The notes beneath the pieces are model-generated. The model was not told the origin of the DNA. It worked only from the letters and a program-made list of their open reading frames with translations, and ran no database searches. From Nitrobacter hamburgensis X14 (GTDB taxonomy: Bacteria; Pseudomonadota; Alphaproteobacteria; Rhizobiales; Xanthobacteraceae), in assembly GCF_000013885.1 (NCBI RefSeq), contig NC_007964.1, positions 3,396,001 through 3,460,000 on the forward strand: 64,000 nt of DNA, written 5' to 3'. Shown piece by piece: positions 43,362 to 50,158 of this stretch. The first letter of the stretch is position 1; each line of letters starts with the position of its first letter. The position numbers and the translations under genes were made by a program.

Positions 43362-45386
43362 TCAGCTCTTTGCTTCCTGGTCGCGTTCGCGCAGATAATC
43401 GTCGGTGGCGCGCGGCGCCGGGCGCTCGGGAACGTCGACAAACGGATTGAAACCGTCCTCGCTCATGGTGATAACGCGACAGTCGGCGCACATCCGGATG
43501 GCATCGACGCGTTTGTTGGCGTTGGGATACATCCAGTGCCGGCCCTCCAGCTTCGCCGCGACCCGGTCGATGGTGCTTTTGACACCGAACGGCTTGTGGC
43601 AGCGGACACAGAGCGCCGGCTCTTCCTCCTTGAGCGTACGCGCGGGCGCGGTGGCCGCCCGGAAGTCGATTTGCGGCACCAGTTTGATGACCTTTTCCGG
43701 GCACGTCGCTTGGCACAGGCCACATTGCACGCAGGCATCCTCAGTGAACCGAAGCACCGGCCGTTCCGGGTCATCGTACAACGCGCCGGTGGGACAGGCG
43801 GAAACGCAAGACAGACAGAGCGTGCATCCTTCGACGTCGACTTCGAGAGTACCGAACGGCGCGCCATCGGGCAGCGCGATCACATCAACCGGCGCCGGCG
43901 CCACGCGATGCAATTCACGCAATGCGAAACGCAGGACGTCGCGTGTTCTGCCGACTGTCCTGAAGCTTGCCGGATGTTGGACGGCCGCGGCCGGCGTAAT
44001 GCCGTACAATGCTGCGCCGAGCGCATCCGGGTCGTCGGTTTCGATCGTGGAAACACGTAGGCCGTGGAGCCCGAGCCCTGCGAGGATCGTCTCGGCCAGC
44101 GCCGTCGTTTTGCCAAGTCCGACTGTCGCGTGACGTGGTTTTGCTCGCAACAACAGCCGCAAGCCGGCGGCACCATACGCGAAGGCCGCCACGATCGCTT
44201 CCAGCCCGACCTGCGTCACCTCATTGACGCCGAGCGGCAGCACGTTCGCGGGAAGGCCCTCGCCGTGACGCGCGAGCGCCTCGATCAGCGGGGTGCCATG
44301 TTCGCCATCGTGCAGCAACACGATGGCATCGGCGCCGCCACCTTTCTGGTAGGCCATCAGCATCGCGCGCAATTTGTGGACCAGCACGTCCGCGGGAGGC
44401 AACGCGTAGGACGCGGCTCCGGTCGGACATGCTGCGGCGCATTGGCCGCATCCGGCGCAAATTTCCGCATTGATGGCGACGTGGTCGCCATCGGGCGTGA
44501 TCGCGCTGGTCGGACAGAGATCAAGGCATCGGTGGCATCCGACGATATTCGAACGCGAATGGGCGCATAGCTCCGCATGGAAGTCGATGTAGCGTGGCTT
44601 GTCGAAGCTGCCGACAAGATCGCGGGCCTTGAGCACGGCGCGCAGCACCGCTGCCGGATCCTTGGGATCGGCCCGCAGGTAGCCGTCGCGCAGATCGTGC
44701 GCCGGAAACAACGGAACGCCGCCCGTGAGATCGAGTATGAGATCGCAACGCGAGACCGCTCCGTCGCGCGGCGGTTCGAATATCAGCTTGTCGCGTGAAG
44801 ACGGCCGCGCTAGCGCGTAATCGTCGACCGTCAGCTCAAACGCGCCGAGATGGCCTGTCGCTGCACGGATGGTCCCCTTGACGATCGGGAACGTGGTGAC
44901 GCCGGGCGGCTCCAGCGGTTCCGGCTGGCTGACCAGGACAGTCACGTCGAGTTGATCGGCCAACAGGTTGCCGGCCTCGATCGCGCGTTCGTCCCGACCG
45001 TAAATCAGAATGACGCCTTCGCTCGACAGGCTGACCAGCGGAAAGTCCGGCGCAGGCTCAGTCGCGAGCGCGAGCAGCGCGGCCGTTTTTGGACCCGCCT
45101 TCGCTCCCTGCGTGGACCAGCCTGCGGTTTCGCGCACGTTGACAAAACTGATCGGAGCATCGCGCTCGCCGGCCAATTCCGAGAATAGCGGCGCCTCCTG
45201 GGCGCAGCCGACAGTCAGCGCGGCGCCGTCTTGTAGCGCATCGCGGAATCGCTCCACCTCGGTCCGGCACATATGACAAAAGGTGGAAATCTCGGCGTCG
45301 GGATACGCCCTTCGGACCGCGGCCGAATCCAGGCTCATCGTGTCCTCGCACGAGCACATCAGGATTTTCCGGGGTCGGTCCGCCAT
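43362..45386 (-). CDS. Multi-cluster 4Fe-4S protein linked to formate dehydrogenase
   Basis: 674 residues. Cysteine motifs in order: CSCEDTM, CHMCRTEVE, CHRCLDLCPTSAI, CAGCGQCAAACPTGA, CTLCLSCVSACPTGAL, CVQCGLCQATCPEKV, CVRCHKPFG and MCADCRV. This gives at least four [4Fe-4S] ferredoxin-type sites plus further cysteine pairs; a flavodoxin-like middle (VLIYGRDERAIEAGNLLADQ) separates them. No signal peptide, so cytoplasmic. Similar proteins accompany FDH clusters in Bradyrhizobium-type genomes. Role probably electron transfer, partner unknown. It is divergent from the five-gene accessory operon, sharing a 98-base promoter region. Confidence 0.8.
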   Translation of the reverse strand: MADRPRKILMCSCEDTMSLDSAAVRRAYPDAEISTFCHMCRTEVERFRDALQDGAALTVGCAQEAPLFSELAGERDAPISFVNVRETAGWSTQGAKAGPKTAALLALATEPAPDFPLVSLSSEGVILIYGRDERAIEAGNLLADQLDVTVLVSQPEPLEPPGVTTFPIVKGTIRAATGHLGAFELTVDDYALARPSSRDKLIFEPPRDGAVSRCDLILDLTGGVPLFPAHDLRDGYLRADPKDPAAVLRAVLKARDLVGSFDKPRYIDFHAELCAHSRSNIVGCHRCLDLCPTSAITPDGDHVAINAEICAGCGQCAAACPTGAASYALPPADVLVHKLRAMLMAYQKGGGADAIVLLHDGEHGTPLIEALARHGEGLPANVLPLGVNEVTQVGLEAIVAAFAYGAAGLRLLLRAKPRHATVGLGKTTALAETILAGLGLHGLRVSTIETDDPDALGAALYGITPAAAVQHPASFRTVGRTRDVLRFALRELHRVAPAPVDVIALPDGAPFGTLEVDVEGCTLCLSCVSACPTGALYDDPERPVLRFTEDACVQCGLCQATCPEKVIKLVPQIDFRAATAPARTLKEEEPALCVRCHKPFGVKSTIDRVAAKLEGRHWMYPNANKRVDAIRMCADCRVITMSEDGFNPFVDVPERPAPRATDDYLRERDQEAKS

Positions 45387-45439
45387 TGCCGCTACCTGCG
45401 CTTATCGCGTATCACAGGACTCGTATCGGAAGTGAGAAG

Positions 45440-45465
45440 CCTATAGCTATATTGGAACGAATGAA
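45440..45465. promoter_or_regulatory. Candidate regulatory motif between Fe-S gene and accessory operon
   Basis: CCTATAGCTATATTGGAACGAATGAA contains CCTATAG and TTGGAACGA. Both words recur in the gap before the HTH-TorD gene (CCTATAG near 49017; TTGGAACGA on the other strand at 49064-49072). A shared operator or promoter element for the FDH island is possible. Based on two sites only. Confidence 0.35.
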
Positions 45466-45484
45466 ATAGTCGCCGGAGGTCGTC

Positions 45485-46240
45485 TTGCCGCCGACCATGC
45501 GTGTCCGCGCACCCTTCGAGCAGGTTCTCGATCTGCCGCCCCCGTTTGCGCTGGTGCGGCTGCGTGAGCGCTCGGATGCATTCACCCATGCGCTCGATAT
45601 TGCGTCGCAAAGCGGCGCCGGCACGCTGGTTTACGTCGGACGCTTCGACCTTGCGGAGTTCGCGGTGGTTCTGGAGCCGGATGAACCGCTGCGCACGGCG
45701 CGCCGCGCCCTTTACGCCGGCATGGTCGCACTGAGCGACGCTCTGCTGGCCTATGCGCCGCCGGGGAAATTGGTGACGGTCGACTGGCCGGATGCCATTC
45801 GCATCGACGGTGGTCTGATTGGTGGCGGACGTCTTGGATGGCCGGGGATCACGAGGGAGGATGAACGACCGGAGTGGCTGGTATTCGGCGCCATGATCCG
45901 CATGGTGTTGATGTCGGGGGAAGAGCCCGGCGCGCATCCCCTCGCGTCGGCGCTGGAGCAGGAAGGTTTCGGCGATGTCGGCGCGGCAAGGCTGACCGAG
46001 GCTTTCGCGCGCCATCTGATGACGGCATGCGATGTCTGGCAATCGGACGGATTTGACGGCCTTGCACGGGAATTTGTGCAACGGTTGCCGCGCACGCCCG
46101 GCGTCATTCACGAGATTGCCGAGAATGGCGACTTGCTGGTGCGCCGTACAGGCGGCACCGGCGCGGTGCGCTGTGAGTTGCTGCCGGCATTGAATGCGCC
46201 ATCGTGGCTTGATCCGGACACCGGGGGGCCGCGGCTATGA
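45485..46240 (+). CDS. Biotin/lipoate-protein-ligase-like protein (DUF4444 type)
   Basis: 251 residues. N-terminal region resembles the BPL/LplA fold (YVGRFDLAEFAVVLEPDEPL, TVDWPDAIRIDGGLIGGGRL); the C-terminal piece (GVIHEIAENGDLLVRRTGGT) is DUF4444-like. Whether it still joins a cofactor to a protein is unknown; no lipoyl or biotinyl target is near. The TTG at 45485 was preferred to the ATG at 45497 because GGAGG lies five bases before it. First gene of an operon in which all four junctions overlap by 4 bases. Confidence 0.7.
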   Translation: MPPTMRVRAPFEQVLDLPPPFALVRLRERSDAFTHALDIASQSGAGTLVYVGRFDLAEFAVVLEPDEPLRTARRALYAGMVALSDALLAYAPPGKLVTVDWPDAIRIDGGLIGGGRLGWPGITREDERPEWLVFGAMIRMVLMSGEEPGAHPLASALEQEGFGDVGAARLTEAFARHLMTACDVWQSDGFDGLAREFVQRLPRTPGVIHEIAENGDLLVRRTGGTGAVRCELLPALNAPSWLDPDTGGPRL

Positions 46241-46776
46241 AGCTGCTGCGGACAATCGCACTCGATCCGTCGGATACGTTTGTGTTCGACCCGGCCGCCG
46301 AGCCGGGCGAATGGGCGGTGCCGGGCACTTTCCGATTCTGGCGTGATGATCCGGCGACGCTGCATGGCAAGGCGCGTTCCGCGTTTCGCAGCGGATTTCT
46401 CGGCCTGCAATCGTGGGGTTGGTCAACCCTCGTTCAGATCGTGGACGTGAAGGATGGCGATCGCGATACGGTCGTGGAATTGCTTGCGCAACGCCTGGTC
46501 GAGCGGCTCGGTGCGCCCGATCTCGCCGCCGCGCGACGCGCGGCCGAGGAAGAAGTCGGCTTTGCCGAATCGCTTTGCAATGACCCGGCTGGCATCTTGA
46601 TCGCGGTCCGCCGCACGGTGGAGGCTGGCGAGATCCGCGAAACATTCCGTACGCTGCGCTCACGCTGCGGATCGCAATCCCATCGCGCGTTCTCGTTTCT
46701 GGAAGTCGATGATGCCGAGCAATCGGCGGACGAAATCGATCTGGCCGACACCTTCGTGGAGCGTGATAGCAAATGA
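46237..46776 (+). CDS. DUF6505-type protein of the FDH accessory operon
   Basis: 179 residues, cytoplasmic: MKLLRTIALDPSDTFVFDPA, EWAVPGTFRFWRDDPATL, SGFLGLQSWGWSTLVQI. Matches the DUF6505 type found beside formate dehydrogenase genes in Bradyrhizobium relatives. Function unknown. ATGA overlap with both neighbours, so translation is coupled along the operon. Confidence 0.7.
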   Translation: MKLLRTIALDPSDTFVFDPAAEPGEWAVPGTFRFWRDDPATLHGKARSAFRSGFLGLQSWGWSTLVQIVDVKDGDRDTVVELLAQRLVERLGAPDLAAARRAAEEEVGFAESLCNDPAGILIAVRRTVEAGEIRETFRTLRSRCGSQSHRAFSFLEVDDAEQSADEIDLADTFVERDSK

Positions 46777-47780
46777 AGGATTTCTGGATATCCTGCGGCC
46801 ATCATCTGCTCGACCGCGGACCGGGCGGCGGGCTGGTGGCAACCGACGAATTTCTCAAGGCCTATTTCATCCGGCCCGAATTGATGCCGCCGCCGGATGC
46901 TTGCGTGTTCGAACGAAAATTACATGCGGCGTTGCTGGCTCAACCACGACGGCCCGTTGACGCGGCCGACATTTCCGCAATCGGCGATCCCGACGCGCGA
47001 GAAAACTGGCGGTTTGTGCTGGCGTTTCGCGAACTGTTGTTGCGCCACCAGACCCTCGAGGCCGCCTATCTCGCCTTGATGCGTGGCAGGGCGGTTACCT
47101 TGCCGCCGCTGTTCGTCAATCAACTCACACACGTGATCCTGCGCAACGTGCTCGATGGCTGCGACGATCCGTTCGTCTTACGGGCCGGCGAACTGTTTTT
47201 CCGCCCGCAGCGCATCATGCCGAGTCAACAATCCGTGACGGCGGCCGATGAGGAATGGATCGCGAGCGCGAATCCGACGCCCGCGGCGCCGCTCTTGTCG
47301 TTGCTGGACATACCCGCCGACGGACAGATCGAGGTCATGGACGACGCGAATGCTGGCAGCTATTGGCGTCGAAGCGATATGTTCGACCTGGGGTTGGATC
47401 TCTCGGCCGGAGGGCGTGGTCTGGCTGCCCTTGCAGAAGCAATGACCCGGTGGATCAGGCACCTGCTCGCAGTCGATGTGACGATCGAGCCGCTCGCGGA
47501 GTTGCGCGATGCAAAATTCACCTGGTACGTGGGACTTGATTCCGAGGCTACCAGGATCGGCGACCGGCTTTGGAATGATGAATCCCTCGACGGCGACATG
47601 GCCGCCCAAGTCGCGGCGCTTTTCCGGCTTGTGTTTTCAGACCATACAGCCATCATCGATGGGCGGATGAATGAGCCAGTCTATCTGATTTTGGCGACAT
47701 CGCCCGACCACATTCTGCGAATGAAACCGCAGAATCTGGTCACCGGACTGCCCGTCAAGCATCTGGAGGCCGCAAGTTGA
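46773..47780 (+). CDS. DUF6352-type protein of the FDH accessory operon
   Basis: 335 residues, no signal peptide. Starts MKDFWISCGHHLLDRGPGGG and includes VTDEFLKAYF-like VATDEFLKAYFIRPELMPPP and a helical C-terminal half (RWIRHLLAVDVTIEPLAELR, WYVGLDSEATRIGDRLWNDE). DUF6352 type, always near FDH genes as far as I know. Function unknown. Overlaps its neighbours by 4 bases. Confidence 0.7.
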   Translation: MKDFWISCGHHLLDRGPGGGLVATDEFLKAYFIRPELMPPPDACVFERKLHAALLAQPRRPVDAADISAIGDPDARENWRFVLAFRELLLRHQTLEAAYLALMRGRAVTLPPLFVNQLTHVILRNVLDGCDDPFVLRAGELFFRPQRIMPSQQSVTAADEEWIASANPTPAAPLLSLLDIPADGQIEVMDDANAGSYWRRSDMFDLGLDLSAGGRGLAALAEAMTRWIRHLLAVDVTIEPLAELRDAKFTWYVGLDSEATRIGDRLWNDESLDGDMAAQVAALFRLVFSDHTAIIDGRMNEPVYLILATSPDHILRMKPQNLVTGLPVKHLEAAS

Positions 47781-48295
47781 GCCCTGCCGCGTCACCGCTT
47801 GTGCGCATTCCTGTCGGCGTGGTGATCGAACGCCGCGCGGCGGCATCTGCCTGGACCGATTTTATCTGGCGCGCGGTCGGTGTGCTGCCCGGCGCGCCGG
47901 ACATCGAGCCATGGACGACGCTGCGCGCGGATGCGGATGGCACGCTCTATTATGCCGGGAGTGCCGCGATCGATCTCTACCGCTCGGAGACCGGGCGTTA
48001 TCGCGAAAATCTGGCCTCCGGTGCGGCCATCATCTGGGTGGTTATGAGCCCATCCGAAGGTCCGTGGCCTTATGCAATCACGGCGGTCACCGCCGACTCT
48101 GCCGAGGGCGAGAGTTTCACCGACGCGTCGGCCAATCTTGTCGAAGCGGTGCCGATGCCGGATGTCATCCGCGGCGCCATTGAACGATTCATCGCCGAAC
48201 ACCACGTCGAGAGGGAAGAGTTCGTCAAGCGCAAGCGCGGTCGCGCGGATCTCGAAGCGCTCGGGCGGCGTGCGCGCGGAGGTCGGGACGAATGA
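47777..48295 (+). CDS. DUF3305 domain protein
   Basis: 172 residues: IPVGVVIERRAAASAWTDFI, WRAVGVLPGAPDIEPWTTLR, IDLYRSETGRYRENLASGAA, then WVVMSPSE. DUF3305 is a family tied to molybdoenzyme clusters; function unknown. The start is TTG within TTGA, overlapping the stop of the previous gene, which fixes it. Confidence 0.8.
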   Translation: MSPAASPLVRIPVGVVIERRAAASAWTDFIWRAVGVLPGAPDIEPWTTLRADADGTLYYAGSAAIDLYRSETGRYRENLASGAAIIWVVMSPSEGPWPYAITAVTADSAEGESFTDASANLVEAVPMPDVIRGAIERFIAEHHVEREEFVKRKRGRADLEALGRRARGGRDE

Positions 48296-48990
48296 CGGAC
48301 AAGGGTTTCCTGAGCCGTTGGGCGCGCCGCAAGCGCATGGCGAACGTGTCTGTCCCTTCCGAAACACCTGTTTCCGAGGCAAACGAGGGACAGAAGAACG
48401 AGAGCGTCCCGCCAGCTTCGAAAGGCGTGGTAGAATCCGTCGAGGAATTCGACCTCTCGACGTTGCCGTCGCTTGAGTCGATCTCAGCGACCACCGACGT
48501 CACCGCGTTCCTGCGCAAGGGCGTTCCGCTAGCGTTGAGTCGCGAGGCGCTCCGTCGTGCCTGGATCGCAGACCCGACGATCCGCGACTTCGTCGGGCTC
48601 GCCGAGAATGCCTGGGACTTCAACGATCCCGATGCAATGCCGGGGTTCGGCCCGCTGGACTATACGCCGGAAGAGCTGCGCGATCTGGTCGCCAGGATCG
48701 TTGGTGGCGCGCGGCGCGCAACCGACGACATCGCGGGCGATGCTGCACCGCATCCCGGAACCGAGCAGGCTCCATCGGCGGAAGCTGACTGGCATGAATT
48801 GCCGGCGGCGGCCGATGTGCCCACCGCAGCGGCCGGACAAATCGCTTGCGAAGCGGAGCAGAGAGAGTCGGAATATATTTCGTCGCAAGATCCTGAAGCC
48901 GACCTGCGTGAGCGACAGGAGAACAGTCAACGAAGAGTGGATGGCCCTTCAGTTGTTCGTCGCACTCACGGCGGCGCATTGCCAAGATAG
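48292..48990 (+). CDS. DUF3306 domain protein
   Basis: 232 residues: FLSRWARRKRMANVS opening, then LPSLESISATTDVTAFLRKG, LRRAWIADPTIRDFVGLAEN, AWDFNDPDAMPGFGPLDYTP, the core of DUF3306. The C-terminal third is acidic and probably disordered. DUF3305 and DUF3306 normally occur as neighbours. Last gene of the operon. Confidence 0.8.
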   Translation: MTDKGFLSRWARRKRMANVSVPSETPVSEANEGQKNESVPPASKGVVESVEEFDLSTLPSLESISATTDVTAFLRKGVPLALSREALRRAWIADPTIRDFVGLAENAWDFNDPDAMPGFGPLDYTPEELRDLVARIVGGARRATDDIAGDAAPHPGTEQAPSAEADWHELPAAADVPTAAAGQIACEAEQRESEYISSQDPEADLRERQENSQRRVDGPSVVRRTHGGALPR

Positions 48991-49016
48991 AGTTCCAACG
49001 AAGATATAGCCCCTAC

Positions 49017-49072
49017 CTATAGTTAGCCATTGACGACCGTCAGCGCGAAGGCCTAACTTTTAATCGTTCCAA
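49017..49072. promoter_or_regulatory. Candidate regulatory region upstream of HTH-TorD and FDH
   Basis: Contains CCTATAGTTA at its left end and TTTAATCGTTCCAA at its right end. The reverse complement of the latter, TTGGAACGATTAAA, matches TTGGAACGAATGAA at 45452-45465 in 12 of 14 bases. A possible common operator. The 121-base gap (48991-49111) is the only sizeable one before the FDH structural genes. Confidence 0.35.
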
Positions 49073-49111
49073 AGAGAAAGACGCATCGGGGCGCTCACTC
49101 GGGAAACGAAT

Positions 49112-49894
49112 ATGCGCGATTCAGGATTAGATCGGGCAATTCAGGTGGCTGGTGGGCAGGCTGAGCTTGCCCGTCGAATAGGCATCTCGCAGCCATCGGT
49201 GTCGAACTGGAACAGGGTACCCGCCGAGCGGGTGATCGCTGTAGAAGCCGTAACCGGCATATCGCGCCTGGAACTTCGTCCTGACCTTTATAGTGAGTTA
49301 GCCGTGGCTGATGACGTTGACGTTGACGATGTTGATGTCGGCCGTGCCCAGGAATATGCGCTGCTCGCCACGCTGCTCTCGCGCGCGCCACCGGATACGT
49401 TGCTCGCACAGCTCGCCCGACTGCGCGGCGATGCGACTCCGCTGGAGTTGGCGCACACCCGGCTGGCACAAGCGGCGTCGACGATCACTCCCGTTGTCGT
49501 CGAGCGCGAATACTTCGACCTGTTCCTCGGCCTGGGGCGAGGCGAATTATTGCCGTACGCATCGTTCTATCTGACCGGCTTCCTCAACGAGCGGCCGCTG
49601 TCGCGCCTGCGGCAGGATCTCGCCGCGCTCGGCATTGAACGTGCCGAGAACAATTTCGAGCCGGAGGATCATGCGGCGACGCTGTGCGAGATCATGGCCG
49701 GTCTGGCAGGCGGCTGCATCCCGGCTTCCAGAGATGCACAGCGCTTGATGTTTGAGAAACATATCGCGCCCTGGATGGGGCGTTTGTTCGCCGATATGGA
49801 GAACGCTGCCGGCGCGAATTTCTACCGTCCGGTCGGAGCGCTCGGCCGTCTGTTTCTGGAGATCGAAGCGGAGGCCTTTACGCTCACCAATTGA
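49112..49894 (+). CDS. Fusion of a Cro/YdaS-type HTH domain and a TorD-type chaperone
   Basis: 260 residues. Residues 1-60 are a helix-turn-helix (LDRAIQVAGGQAELARRIGI, SQPSVSNWNRVPAERVIAVE) like Cro/YdaS DNA-binding proteins. After an acidic linker (DDVDVDDVDVG), residues ~72-260 are TorD/DmsD-like: YALLATLLSRAPPDTLLAQL, VEREYFDLFLGLGRGELLPY, ASFYLTGFLNERPLSRLRQD, and FEPEDHAATLCEIMAGLAGG. TorD chaperones bind Tat signals and apo-molybdoenzymes. The fusion suggests that the chaperone also acts on DNA, perhaps reporting apo-FDH levels. Immediately upstream of the Tat-signal protein and fdhA. Confidence 0.8.
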   Translation: MRDSGLDRAIQVAGGQAELARRIGISQPSVSNWNRVPAERVIAVEAVTGISRLELRPDLYSELAVADDVDVDDVDVGRAQEYALLATLLSRAPPDTLLAQLARLRGDATPLELAHTRLAQAASTITPVVVEREYFDLFLGLGRGELLPYASFYLTGFLNERPLSRLRQDLAALGIERAENNFEPEDHAATLCEIMAGLAGGCIPASRDAQRLMFEKHIAPWMGRLFADMENAAGANFYRPVGALGRLFLEIEAEAFTLTN

Positions 49895-49928
49895 GCGGTC
49901 ATCGAACGCTCACCAAGGAGGACTCGCG

Positions 49929-50147
49929 ATGAAAAACGACAACGATGAGGGTGAAGCAGCCGTCGGCCGTCGTAGTTTTTTGCGCGGGGTCGGCGTCGGT
50001 GCGCTGGGTGTCGGCGCGCTGGCTATATCGCCGCTTGCGTCGCCCGCCGAGGCCGATAGCGAGACCTACGATGAGAAGCGCAAATCCCGCTACCGGGTAA
50101 CCGACGACGTCAAGGCATATTACCGCGTCAACCGTTATCCGAGCTGA
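49929..50147 (+). CDS. Small Tat-signal protein of the FDH operon
   Basis: 72 residues with a twin-arginine signal (VGRRSFLRGVGVGALGVGAL), an Ala-rich cleavage region (ASPAEA) and a short basic tail (RYRVTDDVKAYYRVNRYPS). It fits the formate dehydrogenase region Tat-target family, small proteins always just upstream of fdhA. Likely exported or membrane-anchored; perhaps an assembly partner. ATG follows CAAGGAGGAC. Confidence 0.85.
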   Translation: MKNDNDEGEAAVGRRSFLRGVGVGALGVGALAISPLASPAEADSETYDEKRKSRYRVTDDVKAYYRVNRYPS

Positions 50148-50158
50148 AGGAGGCTGCC

